Positions 20,335 to 32,235 of a stretch of DNA of 64,000 bases are shown piece by piece. The notes under the pieces were generated by a model. That model saw only the letters and a list, made by a program, of their open reading frames with translations. It searched no databases and was not told where the DNA came from. Every line of letters starts with the position of its first letter. Positions within the stretch are counted from its first letter, which is position 1. The position numbers and the translations under genes are program-made. Location: the NCBI GenBank assembly GCA_025449115.1, contig JAHLKC010000180.1, positions 1-64,000 on the forward strand, read 5' to 3'. This DNA is from Chytridium lagenaria (lineage: Eukaryota; Chytridiomycota; Chytridiomycetes; Chytridiales; Chytridiaceae).

Positions 20335-21830
20335 ATTTCCTTGTAAGGATGTGATTTCACCTACTGTTTACGTTGTTCTCATTTCAAGTGCTTTGTTTGA
20401 TTTTGACCTTGCTTCTCTTCTAATTCTCGGTTCCAAATCAGACACCATCGCCGTGCTTCGTGAACTTCTGCAAGGTACTGTAGATGCGCCGGACTTTTTC
20501 AACTTTTTTAACAATCCCCTGTCCACCTCGTCTCCGTAGTTATAGAACCGCCCCCAGATCAAGCCATCGTCGCAGCCATTGACTGGATCCTCTCACACCT
20601 CTTTGACCTTTTCCCCTGCCAAGATTTCACAGTCAGCAATGGGGGAGCTTGAACTTGAGCAGATGACCGCTGACGCCGCGTCAGGTGCGGAACTCAGTAC
20701 TCCCATCCTCCATGCTGCCCACGAATTTCTGGATCCCTCTGGGAGGTTAAACCTGAGGACCCCCGTAGCATACCCTTTTTTCCTTCTTTTTTCTGTTTAG
20801 TCTTCTTTCGTTAGTAACCCTTAGTAGGTCTTTCTTCCTATTGAATCCTTAGCCTCCTTTTCATGTGTTTCTTTTTATGATCGGGACGCGCTACTAACCT
20901 TCACAGCCTGGAGCACTCGATAGTCCGACAATTGGACCGACTAACCTTTCTCCTCTCTCTCTTTCTCTTCTGTTCTCTCACCTTCTACTTTCGCACGGAT
21001 TGCTGCCCGGCTCTATATGGTCAAATCCTAAGGCTGAGTGTGAAATGGGCTTGCTTCTGTTTCTTCTTCTTGTTTCCTCTGTACTTCTCCATTGTCTTCG
21101 TTACCTGCCGCTCTCACACTCCCCCGCTGACGGGACGCGTGTTGCTCTACACCTATCCACTATTCATTCCCATCTTCGACCAAGTGCCGTCCTTAGCTCT
21201 GTGAGTGGGATAGGACAATTTGTTATTAATAGATCATCTGAAACAGTACATATAAGCAGAATGATATCTTTGGACGTGTTAACTACATAAGTATGGATCT
21301 TTCGACCCCTACTGTAAGCTCTGATGATAAACAAATGACTAGTAGGTTTAGCCTTTTTGACTGGGAGCATTCGCCGAATATATTTTTTACTTGGTTTTTT
21401 TTTGTACTTTCACATGCATGATTTTATCTTGTGAAGGAGCTTTCCTGTTCAAATAAAGGTTTACTTTTGAAGGATCTTGTGAACTTACTGATGCCGACTA
21501 GATTTAAAACTACATATTATTTCATCGTGACAGTGTAGTCTGAACATTATGGATTATTGTCCTTTATATATTTATTTATTTCAAAAAGTTGATCATTTAT
21601 TATGATTACTTTTGGAATGTTATAATCTAGTAGAAGCAATGACTTCCTTTAGTCTTTTACCAAATTTAAAAAATGCTTGTTCTGTGCTCTGTGTGAAAGC
21701 GTGTTTAGTAGGGCCTTAAAAGCTCGACGCCGATTTTATATGTCTCGGGGGCTGAGCAAGATCCAGATTTGGACCTATAAACATTACGAACAAGCAAAAT
21801 ACAATTCAAGAGCTCGACAACATAAGCTAC
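20335..21830. other. Unassigned region at the edge of the transposon block
   Basis: Short plus-strand open frames (20351-20539, 20579-20800) read as ordinary protein (GSKSDTIAVLRELLQGTVDA; ASGAELSTPILHAAHEFLDP) but show no domain I recognise and no continuous frame. Pyrimidine-rich tracts occur at 20940-21080. From 21290 to 21830 only AT-rich sequence is seen. It may be remnants of a decayed gene or element. Confidence 0.4.
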
Positions 21831-23165
21831 ATGTCACCCTACAATTTCATGATAAACCTCAACGAGGGGGCGACGTTGGTCTCTCAAGGTGGACTGCTGA
21901 TGGCTGGAATTCAAAATCTTGTCTTCTCGGTCTACTTGGTTGTTGCGTTTCGGAAGAATTTGGATGTATTCAAGGTGGGTTGCTGGACATTGGATTTACT
22001 TTGGTGGGTTTCATCTTAGCTTTGATGCGGATACGATATGGGCATGATGTTGATGTTGATGCTCCGCAGTCTCCTGATGTTGATGTTGTTATCGCATTCA
22101 AGGTCTCACTTTTGATGATGCTGACAAGGTTATGTGTAGGTTGTGATGAATAGCGCATTGGTTGTTTATGCCGTTGTCTTTGCAGTGTTCTTCTTCCCTG
22201 TCGGTCAACATTGCTGGGCATTAGGACTATCAGGAAATGTATTTGGGCATGTCTTTTTGGTGAGCTTCTTACTTCGTAGAACTTGTGAGTGGAAGCAGCT
22301 TTACTCATCCAAGTTTACTGCACATTTATAGATATCTATTGATGTTTTGCTTCTGCTTCGAGTGTTGACGCTGACGCTGCGCCCAACACCTTTGTTGATA
22401 AAGTTGTTGTGGGTGTGTTGTTTGCGAACCGACTTGCTGCGAGTATGTCCTCTGTTGTTTGGTTATTGGCGTTTCATTTGACGTTCATCGGTTTCTTGTT
22501 CTCTTTGAAACGTTTGCGCATCCAAATCTAGTTTTCTAACAAACGGTATGGCCCGAACGTTCATTCTTTAATGCATGCAGCTGTAACCGATCTTTTTCTC
22601 TCTACAAGCCGAACAGCACCACCTAAGACGTTTGACAATTGCGTATTCTATGCGAATGTCTTTACGGATTGGTGGTATCTTATGTCTGATGTTCTTTGCG
22701 ATATCTATGCAAGCATACGAAATTATATGATTATGAACGAGGCTGAAAAGGCCGTTGGGGGAATTCTTTTTTTTGGAATTACAAAAACTGGAATCTCTCA
22801 CGGTCTCTCTTAGGTGAGTTTTTTCTTTGAAGTTTTATCTATAACATATGGTGATGCTTTTTGTTTAAGTTCTCCTCATCAATCTCACTGTTGGGGTGAT
22901 CACCGCGTTTAACCGTCTTGACCGTTCCGTTTACATTATGGCATCCGCATTTCAATTTATTGTAAGCGATGCTCCCATTTTTCATATTTTTTTTCCGACT
23001 ACCTTAGTAGCAGGAGGATCTTAACGCTGACTAATTTATCAGGTTCTTTCATATATTATGACTTACGACATGACGCTGATAAAGACGGTGGAGAACGCAA
23101 AGGCCAGGACAGCATCTGAAAAGACTTTGGAGAATGAGGCATGTGAAGGAAGCAGTGAAGTATAA
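21831..23165 (+). CDS. Putative multi-pass membrane protein, multi-exon, model uncertain
   Basis: Starting at ATG 21831, exons can be chained in frame. Exon 1 (21831-21974) encodes MSPYNFMINLNEGATLVSQG then a hydrophobic segment LLMAGIQNLVFSVYLVVAF. A second exon from 22140, after TGTGTAG, encodes MNSALVVYAVVFAVFFFPVG and ends at GTGAGC 22261. A third from 22331 encodes ISIDVLLLLRV. A further exon from about 22532 encodes a soluble stretch with NVFTDWWYLMSDVLCDIYAS. The last two exons encode FNRLDRSVYIMASAFQF and YDMTLIKTVENAKARTASEK before the stop at 23165. Spacing of hydrophobic segments and the DVLLLLRV motif recall fungal seven-TM proteins of unknown function, but this is a guess. Frames between exons 3 and 5 do not all join, so it may be decaying next to the transposon block. 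Confidence 0.4.
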
Positions 23166-23546
23166 CATATTGTATTTTCTGTATCTGTGTATTCACGAAT
23201 ATGCTCGCGCACGCTGTACTTGTACGTACCTGTAAATATTATTTAATGCTCCACATCATCATCATTGACGGACTTCATAAGAAATACTCACCCAAAATAA
23301 AATAAAATCCTGTAAAGTACAATAGTTACACAAACAATCTACTATGTATTAAATAGTGCCCTTTGACCACACCCACCAACAAATAATAGCGCCTCGAAAA
23401 AGAAAAAGAATTGTTTGTTGAGCCTTCATTCCTGAGTCCACTTTGTGTACTCTTGACGATCACTTATAACTCATTCATTCACCACCAAAACAGCATCAAC
23501 CCTTTCCACCAACCAGACTACACACTCTTAGCCGATTACACTTACA
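23166..23546. promoter_or_regulatory. Intergenic, probable yop1 promoter
   Basis: No open frame of note. AT-rich with AACAAATAATAGCGCC and a CT-rich stretch (CACTTATAACTCATTCATTC) before the yop1 start. No defined element can be named. Confidence 0.3.
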
Positions 23547-24407
23547 ATGACGGAAACTCAACCTGTCCCTGCTGTCGAAGCATCCACTACACCCCTGCCC
23601 GCCACCACCCTCGTCGAAGCGAACCTTACCGCCGCAGAGTCTGCCGTCCCTCAAATTAAGCCGCTTCTCGAATTGATCAAGACTCACCTACTTCCGAGGC
23701 TTCGCAAACTTGAAGCTTACACCCACACGTTCCCCGTCCTTCTCTCTATTCGAAAGTCCACCGGAATTCCGCCAGTCAGCTTTGCCATTGCTGCTATCCT
23801 TGCTGCCGTATACGCTCTCAGGAGGGCCACCCGTATGAATGCGCCGCTGGTGGCTAACCTCTTTGGGATCATCTACCCTGGGTATGCTTCTTTAAGAGCG
23901 ATTGAGAGACCTAAACCTGATGATGATGAGAGATGGTTGACTTACTGTAAGTTTTTCTTGAGTTGTGTTTGCAATTAGACAATGCTTTATCAATAATGAT
24001 CTAACTGTTTATTGTTCCTTTTTTTACAAAAAAAATAATTAGGGTCCGTCTTTCGGCTTTTTACTCGATTTTGGACCAATTTTCTGAGCGTATCCTTCGT
24101 TACTTTCCCCTCTACTTTACTTCCAAGGTTGTCGTTCTCTACTGGCTCTTCTCCCGCCAGGGTGCTCTTACCGTCTATAGGAGCGCTGTCAGACCTCTCT
24201 TAATCAACGTAAGGCTGTTTTATCGCATTTAGACCAGAGTTATATACTAAGTGGTTGCCTTTTTAATAGTACGACGGCCTAAACGCCGGCAACTCGATCA
24301 CACCCAGCCCCAGCACGGCTCACCCTCTAGGGAATCGAGCGAGGCGACGCCTTACAAGGTTTAAGGATATTAAAGCCACGATGATCATCTTCCTTAAGCT
24401 CATTTAA
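23547..24407 (+). CDS. yop1: Yop1/REEP/HVA22 family ER-shaping protein
   Basis: Three exons: 23547-23946, 24043-24208 and 24270-24407, with GTAAGT...TTAG and GTAAGG...ATAG introns; about 235 residues. The first exon ends in the TB2/DP1/HVA22 signature (NLFGIIYPGYASLRAIERP, then DDDERWLTYW) after two hydrophobic stretches (VSFAIAAILAAVYALRRATR). The second exon has the paired hairpin region FSERILRYFPLYFTSKVVVL and GALTVYRSAVRPLL. The family inserts hairpins in the ER membrane and helps form tubules together with reticulons. The N-terminal 50 residues are Thr/Ala/Pro-rich. Exons 1 and 2 do not join in frame: one base is missing at the junction, probably a sequence indel. Identity is clear from the domain. 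Confidence 0.88.
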
Positions 24408-24743
24408 TGCTACTGTTCGAGACCTTCATTTTCGGGTAACGAATTCTGGAGTTTGATGCTTTGAAGCCTTTCTTGTAGTTCAATGCTTTATCCGTGCTCA
24501 ATTTTGGCATGTCCTTTGAAGGTTTTTTTTTTTTATCTTTGTGAATTTCGGTGTTCTCGTTCCTTCTTTTGGCCTTTATTACAACGTTGTTTTGCGTCAT
24601 TACCTTTCAGCGCTTTTACCTATTAGTCCTCCATCTCATTTGTTTTATAATAATAGTGCCTTTACCATCTTTGTTCTTTTTTCGTTGACCATCAACTCAA
24701 AACAAAGAAAACACAAAATTTGTACTTGTCACTGTGGGAATCG

Positions 24744-27430
24744 ATGGAGGTTCAACGAAAGAGGCCCAAGCTGGTGTCAATGGAGGGGCATCACGACGTT
24801 CATCACCACCATCCTCCTCCATGGTCACCACTATCACCTAGAGAGCCTGATCAAGATGATACTGATCATCTGGGTTTTGATATTTTGAGCATGGATGACG
24901 ACGACGGTCACCACCCAGACGATTCACCTTCGTTCGATGACCTGGGCCACGAGATGGAACGGTGCTCCCTCTCCTCTTCTTCATCATCGTCATACACTAC
25001 CTCTAGCACAATGAGGAGAAATAGACTACATGGGAAGGCATCCATCGCGGCTTTGATGGACGATGGCTACTCACAAACTGATGTTGATCACCATGCCGAC
25101 AATCACACTGGGCTTAGATGGTTCGGCAGTGTTCCAATGACGCCCCCAAGGGAAGTGTCTAGTGGAGATTCAGAGAGTGAGCTTGAACATCAAAACCCTT
25201 GCGAACCTTTTTCCTCTCGTTTTAAGAGGTTGCATCTTGACGCCGATCCTCAGACTTCAAAGCCTCCTAGGGAACACCGACTACAGTCAAATGAGCCCCT
25301 TCCCTCAGACTTTCCCTTCAGACTCCGCGCTGACGGAACATTTGCTTTCGATGATGGTCTCTCCCATATGGACGCAACAGAGTCAGGACACCAGCTGATA
25401 CATCATCCCTCTCCAATCATGCCTCAGCACACCATTCTTCTTCCCACCACCACACCCGTGACCACCGCTCCACCACCTCCACAACCCATTCCACCCCCAC
25501 TGTCCACCCTTATGACTTCTCCAAACGCTCAACACGATCCCGCTCTGGCCCTTCCCGGCGTGACCGTTCAGACACAGACCCCCTACCCTCCACCATCCTA
25601 CCATCCGCAAACATGGGGAACCCACTCTCCGACCCTTCTACCTCCACATGCTTCCAGACGCCCCTAAAACTGCAGAAAAACGTTTCAAAACCACCAACCC
25701 GCGTATTTCCACTTCATCATTCTACGGCCGCACTGCGCCACGGAGGCACACCACTTCCCGGCATCAAACTCCACGCCCATGCTGGTCTACACTGATCCCG
25801 AAAGAGCTTTGGGAGTCGGTATTCACGTACCTCTCTCCTATAGACCTTTGCCGTATCATGGCTACCTGCAAAATCCTCGCAACCTCCGCAACAGACAGTC
25901 TCCTCTGGAAACGCATCTGCGAAAGATCCTCCATACCCTGCTCAAAAGTAATCCGTCAAGCAACTTTAGATGGCGTCATCGTTGACGACGCATCACTCCC
26001 ACATATTTGGACACCGCAGGACGTGTTCTACCCACCCTCGACGTACTGCTCTTACGCCTCCCAACTCCCCGATGGTTATCCTGGAAACGCGTTTACGTTA
26101 TGACTGAACATCATCGTACCGCCTGGCTTCGCGGTCGTCAACGTTACCGGCGACATACCGCTGCGCACACTCACGGAGTCACTTGCATTCAAGCTGACAA
26201 TACCGGCCGCGTCATCACGGGTGGTTGGGATATGTTTATAAGGATATGGCGTATCGTGCCGTATCGCCTAAAGACGTTGAGATGGACGTGGATCCGAGAT
26301 GGTGGGGGGGTCGACGGGGAAGGGGAGGGGATGATGTGGGGGGTGGGAACATGGGGAGGTGGATGAAGATGGATTTACCATCTATGAGTTGGCAGATCGC
26401 GCAGTTTTGGAAGGGTTGGAGGGGGACGGGGATGGATGGAATTGATGGAGCTTCATCGCCGGCTGATGTGTTTGATGAAGGTACGTTGAGTTCGGGGAAG
26501 GGAAAGGGGGAAGCAAGGAAGGCGCGGGCTATAGACGATGAAGAACTTATCATCACGGGAAATGGTGAGCTTCAATTGGAGCTAGTTCGGACCATAGAGG
26601 GAACAGGTATGCCTACCTTCAAATTTCGTCAACTTTTTCCATCATCCTTACCAATTATCATTCATTCTCTAAGGTCCAATCGAATGTCTTAAATACTCCA
26701 ACGACATCCTCGCAACCGGTGGTCGCTGCACTACCACAAACATCGGCAGCATCACCCTCTACTCCCTTTCCAAAGGCACCCGCCTCCGCACACTCTGGCC
26801 AACCTCCACCTCCCCACATGATATCTCCAGCATCACCTGTCTAGACCTTACCGCCACTCGTGTTGCAGCCGCCTGGAAAAACACCATCCGCGTCTGGGAT
26901 ACAGCGGGAACCCCTATCGCCACACTCCCGAAACCCGCGGCAAACATTACGACGGTCAAAGTCGTTGGTGAAAAATCGTCGAAACTTGCGCCTTTGGAAG
27001 CGTTTCGGTTGGGATTGAGGAAGGAGCAATGGTGGGGAGTGTGGTGACTGTACCGGGAATTCTGTGCAAGCTTAGATGAAGATGAACGTGGTATTGACGT
27101 TTATGCGGTTACAAAGATGGAAATCTTCGAGGCTTTGAAATCCAACCTACTCCCTCCTTCCCCTCCACGTCAACTGGCACGTTTTCATCGTTATCCGATT
27201 GGATCACCTGTGTTCATGCGGATCCCGTGACGGGGATCGTTGTGGCTGGATCGTGGGATGGGTGTGAGAGTTGGGATCGACGGGGAGGGAGGAGGGAGGG
27301 GTTTTGCGACGGACTTGTTACGAGTGAGGCGAGGAGTGCGGTTTTGTGTGTGGCGGGGGTGGGAGGGTTATTGTGACAGGGTGTTATGATGGGGGTGTCG
27401 TGGTTTGGGAGGTTGGGGAACGGTAGATGT
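24744..27430 (+). CDS. F-box and WD40-repeat protein
   Basis: The start chosen is ATG 24744 (MEVQRKRPKLVSMEG). Residues 1-300 are low complexity: His-rich (HHDVHHHHPPPW), acidic, poly-Ser and Pro-rich. The F-box follows (about 25795-25930: LIPKELWESVFTYLSPIDLC, RIMATCKILATSATDSLLWK). A basic linker WKRVYVMTEHHRTAWLRGRQ leads to WD40 repeats: GVTCIQADNTGRVITGGWDM, then, after an intron at about 26606-26672 (GTATGC...TAAG), ECLKYSNDILATGGR, ITCLDLTATRVAAAWKNTIR and VWDTAG, and ITCVHADPVTGIVVAGSWDG. Proteins of this layout are substrate receptors of SCF ubiquitin ligases: the F-box binds Skp1 and the propeller binds the substrate. Frame changes of one base near 25640, 26080 and 26240 and after 27040 break the reading frame; some may be small introns. 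The substrate is unknown. Confidence 0.72.
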
Positions 27431-29404
27431 TATTGGTGGGAACATGAGGATGGATAAGGTATAAGATGAAAGTGGGTTTGGGAATAATGAAAGATGTTTA
27501 GAGATATATAATAAAAATGTTAATGAGGTTTACCGTGTATATCAATGAACAAACGCGAATAATTGCAATGTAATTGCTCAAAAAAGCGTAGTCCTTACAC
27601 TTTGGTTAGGAGATGGGATCAAAGAAATATGTTCCTGCAAATGAAATGTTGTGTTGAAAGAAAAAAATATTCGTGCATGTACACTCAACAATGTGAAGGT
27701 AAGAAGAGTTGAATGGGATCTGGCCATAAGAAAAAAATACGCCTATAAAATAGATTTGGTCTCTGAATCACGTATTTATTATTTGAGAATATAAAGTACA
27801 AGCCAGTTTTCTAACGAAGCTTATCATTATTTAAGACTTTCAAGAGTCTAACTAAGAACAAAATCATTTTAGACTCTGTCAAGAGAATTTCTATACTTTA
27901 AATTTATTATACAGCTTCATTGCTCTATTTAAATCCTATGTATACAAAAAGACAGGTCTTCTCCATTCATATTTTCTCTCATACTCAAATATTCCTCAGT
28001 GCCTAACAAACAAATCATGATTCTCTGGTCCATATAATGAATTTACAGACACCTGCTATGAGAATAAAAAAAAAAGCTATCAGTATTCTGCTTTCTTGTC
28101 CTTCAGTGTGTCGAGAACTTCCCTAAAAGTATATATATAATTTAGTCATTGCGCGATAAATTCTCTTCGCATGTAATGTTTTTTTATGAAGTATCCGTGG
28201 TTTTATTCTCATATGTTACCGGAGTCTGTTGTCTGTTCCCTTTCCTTTGCTTAAGGTCTTTTTCAAGCCAGCTTCGTTCTGTTTTGGCTAGTGGAATTTG
28301 TCGCTTTGGGGATGTTCCATAATGTTGTAACTTTAGTAAAAAAAAATATACTGGATACAAAGCTGTCTTTGCTTTCCCTTCTTTGCGTGTGGATCTTGAT
28401 GAGTCACTTGTAAATTCCTGTGATTAAGTGCACACATTTCAAGCTCAATATTTCATGTATCATTGAATTGGGTTGAAATCTTGGGATAATAGTCATTCAC
28501 CGCAATATCGTGCATATCCGTTAATTGGATCTCAACGGTTGATAATTTGAATCATTGTTTACGTTGTTTGCAGATAACAATCCTATCTCCACGGTTTAAA
28601 GTGACTCCCAACAACACGTCCACATCAAACTGGTTTGGTATGTATATATTCTCCAAAAAAAAAAAAAAAAAAAAAAAAAACACCCACAAAACAAATAAAG
28701 AAAAATACGAAAAAGAAAACCTCGCCACATCACAATGACGAAAAAAGAAAGCAAAAGGGAACGGGGGGCTTGAGGAGGAGAAACCACAATAAAGATAGTG
28801 ATATAAAAATAACAGGGGTGGGTGGGTGTTGGGGATAAAGTTCATGAGTAATGTTCAAAAAGCAGGGATAACAAAAAAAAAGATGAGTATAAGCAGAGAA
28901 TAAACAGGGGGAAAACACACACAAGTCGCCGAGCCCGAAACCAACAAAAGGTGGGAGAGTTTGAAAAAGTCTTAACCACACTATGAAAAAAAAAGAAACT
29001 ATAGGGGAAGACAATGATTCCGAATAAAAAATCATATATAAAGAATCTCTTCACCAAACACAAGCCGGGACATCATCCCAAATAGATAGTAAATAAAATG
29101 ACGAAAACACGCACATCTACGGTAAAAAACAAAAAAAAAGCACACAAAAAAGCACTATATCCATCCAACACGCGCTATCAGGAGGTTGGGGGAGTGGTGG
29201 GGGTGAGGGTTGCAGGGATTGGGTAGTCAATTTAACGCAAAAGCAAAGTCTAAACAAAGAAAGGGCAAGAAAATAAAAACCACACAAACCATGAGTTTTA
29301 AATAAATGAGAGGGGGTTGGGGAGAGGGGTAAAAATGGGGTTGGCTTTATACGAAAACAGTAAACAGAATAAAAAAAAAAAACCCAGCACTAAAGGGGAA
29401 GAGT
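27431..29404. other. AT-rich intergenic region with a poly(A) run
   Basis: No supported gene. Contains a run of 26 A at 28655-28680 and several A-rich stretches to 29400; open frames here are low-complexity translations of these runs. The right part (about 28900-29404) is likely the 3' untranslated region of the CCCH gene on the minus strand. I looked for a target duplication around the poly(A) run and found none. Confidence 0.5.
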
Positions 29405-32235
29405 TTATCCCATCTGCCTAAAAGCCATTAAATGATTCTCAAAATCATTCGCCTCCCTCCCAATCCCAAACGCCGCATTGTTAGCCTTTCCATTCGTCGG
29501 CAAGGTACTCCCCAACATTGGCGCAGACGGTCGTCGTTCCCCAATCGCCCCACCTTGGGCCTGTGTAGTAGGTGGAGGGCTTCCCGACAATAACTGCGTA
29601 GCGAACGCATTGGGCAGAGATGATGACAGCGATGACGCTGGCATGGGAACAGGTGGCGAGGTTCGGAATGACGATTCATTAAACGCGTATTGAATTGTAG
29701 ACGGGATGATTGGCGGTGATAAGGGTCCGCTTGCGTTGAAAGGGGGCCGCTCGCATCACGTGGGAGGCTGCCGTACATTCTAATAGGTTGGGTGACGGAG
29801 CGAGTGCGGCGACCATCTTGGGCGGGCATCGTGTTTGCGAAATCTGAGGCGACTGCTGACGCGGACAAGGCCGAGGGACCCGAAGATGATGGGGTGCCAA
29901 ATCAAAGTAGCCTTGTGAGTTTGAGGTGAAAGGGTAGGGGGTTCCGGCAAAAGAAGGAGGGGGTATGTTGGAGTTGGATGACATGGCTGAGGATAGGTTG
30001 GAGTCATATGCAGGGGTGTTGGAAGAGGCTGAGGTAGCTGAGGAGGGTAGAAGGAACGAGGAGATGTTGTTGTTCAGTCTTGGCAAAGATCCAACTGCAA
30101 GTCTCCCGGGTGCATTCTTCTTGGTCCCAGAAGCGAATGATCCCTCAGGAGGAGATGTCGAGGCTCCATACGACGATGAAGTAGGCGCACTCACAGGAAG
30201 AGGCGGCGAAATCCTCAACTTATCCATGGCAGCAATCACACTTCCCGCGACCACAGAGGCCGGAACGAGAGGTCCATCATGATCATCATCATCTCCTTCT
30301 TCCGGCACAGAATGCAGCGGGAACGCATCCATCACAAGTTGCTGTTGAGCCGGGAGATGGAGAGGCGTGAGACTCTGAGCAGGCGACGCCAAGGTGGTCG
30401 CTCCAGCCGGAGACAACATTGGCATTGGAGTCCGATCCAGCGACACACGACGAGGTCCAACACCTACACCGAGACCGATGACAGACTGCTGTTGCTGAGG
30501 CAATGTAGCCGAGATGGGTGTCGTGGGGACAGATGTAGTGGGAGTAGGAGGCGGGGCCATAGAAGCGTCATAGTATTGACTGCCAGGACCTCCAAAAACA
30601 AGATCCGGATCACCAAAGACCATGTTCCCATCATCCATGGCAGCTCGCATGTTGGCTGCAGTTTGCGGGGTGTGAATGAAGCAGCATCGTTTGCCGTAAG
30701 GACAAGTCCCCTTTTCCCAGAACGTTTTGCACATTTGAGTCTAATCAAAATTTGATCAGTATAACATCCCCGTTATGTTCTATGTAAAGTAATAAAATAA
30801 TAAGTTACCTTGTACTTTGGATGCCTCTCAATCACCCTCAGCTCATCCTGGGAATGCGCAAACTGACACTTGGTACCATAACGACAATCCCCAGTCTCCT
30901 CCCAAGACCGACACAACTCAGTCTTATATAGATTCACCTTTTTCTGCTCTTTATCCAACTTCCTTCCCCCCATCGACGGTCCCTCATCCGTCGGCGTCGC
31001 AGCATCCACCCTCTGCGGACTACCTCCCACACTCATACTTCCATTTCTACCAGCAAGCTTTGGCGGCCCATTCATACCCCTCGATTTAGGGCTAAGAGGG
31101 CCGTTCGGGCCCATCGACGGATGTCCAAATGCAGCAGCCTGATTCACCATCCCCACGTTGATAGGCATAGGCAACGCATTGCGACCAGCCGACGGCGAGG
31201 AAGCTGTAGATGAAGTGGGTGAAGATCCAGTTGATGATATCATACCATTAGGACCTATCGTTGGCATTCCAGCCATACCCAATGTAGCGTCGGACGAGAG
31301 TGCGCGACGACGATGTTGCTTTGAGTTGGGGCCAGGTCTTGATGCCTGCTGGAGTTGCTGCATGTGCTGTTGAAGTTGGAGGGCCATGCTGGGGTTAAGC
31401 ATCATCATCGAGGGATCATATTGTTGCTGTTGTTGTTGCTGTTGGGCAGCTGCAAAGGCGGCAGCTGCGGCCGCCGCTGCTTGCGACATGGCGTTGAGTT
31501 GTTGCTGCTGTTGCTGAAGAGCGGCAAGGGATGCTGCGTAGGCCATTCCAGCGTTTATGGGCCGTCATCGGTGAAGCAGCATTTGAGGTAGAGCCTGGGT
31601 AGAAATTGGAGTCAAAAGACTGATTGACCGGGCTCAAAGGTCCAGCGTTGGAGGGAGCGCCAGAGAAAGACTGATGGCGTTGAGATGAAAAGTTTCGAGG
31701 AAGGGTGGAAGAGGTTTGCTTGGGGAGGTTGTGGGTATCGTTCATCATCGAAGCAGACATTTGCTGAGAATTCAAGGCATGTTGAGATTGCAAGAGCGCC
31801 GCATAAGCTTCCCGATTCAGTCCCGCTGTCCCAGATGCAACTGCGGCAGCCGCAGACATGTTGGCGTAAGCCTCTGCTTCCCATGCATTCTGGTATGATA
31901 CGGTGGCGGAAAGATCAGTGCTCCTCTTTGAAAACCCTCCAGCGCCACCATTGTTGAAAGTGTCGGCTGCACTATGCCTCCTCGGGAAAACGCTGCATCT
32001 GCTGATGTTGCTGCTGCTGCTGCTGCTGCTGTTGTTGGGAGAGCGCTGCGGCCTGGATGTGGAGAGCTGCAGCTGCGGACATGACGGAAGGCGGTTGACC
32101 CATGCTCTGCAGTGACTGTCCATATGATGGGTCGATGGTGGGATTCGGTGGCCGTCCTCCGTTCATACCTCCATTACCACCACTGGGCCTGTAATGGGAC
32201 GGCTGTTGGGAGTGATGCTGTGGAGCATGCATCAT
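29405..32235 (-). CDS. Tandem CCCH zinc-finger RNA-binding protein, TTP/Cth type
   Basis: The start at 32235 ([17 protein letters not shown]) is followed by poly-Gln and poly-Ala rich sequence (CAG repeats near 32008-32040 and 31420-31445). Two zinc fingers are spaced as in tristetraprolin: [20 protein letters not shown] with CX8CX5CX3H (about 30860-30930) and [20 protein letters not shown], also CX8CX5CX3H, split by an intron (30741-30808, GTAAC...TTAG) inside the linker [12 protein letters not shown]. This finger pair binds AU-rich elements in mRNA 3' ends and promotes decay (family knowledge). The C-terminal 450 residues are disordered, Ser/Pro/Asn-rich, and end [14 protein letters not shown]. 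One-base frame changes near 31985, 31560, 29870 and 29750 lie in repeats or runs of G/C. Which mRNAs it binds is not inferable. Confidence 0.85.

Noticed and set aside
20579..20800. Possible coding exon (MTGSSHTSLTFSPAKISQSA)
   Set aside because: Single short frame in a transposon-rich area without splice partners or a recognised domain; left as unassigned.
28655..28680. Poly(A) run as the tail of another LINE or SINE
   Set aside because: No flanking target duplication and no similarity of the preceding sequence to the element at 34552.
28552..28845. Phe-rich hydrophobic open frames on the minus strand
   Set aside because: They are translations of the 26-A run and neighbouring purine-rich sequence; no conserved motif or splice structure.
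30279..30755. 158-codon plus-strand open frame (Arg-rich)
   Set aside because: Antisense shadow of the CCCH gene, whose frame carries the zinc fingers.
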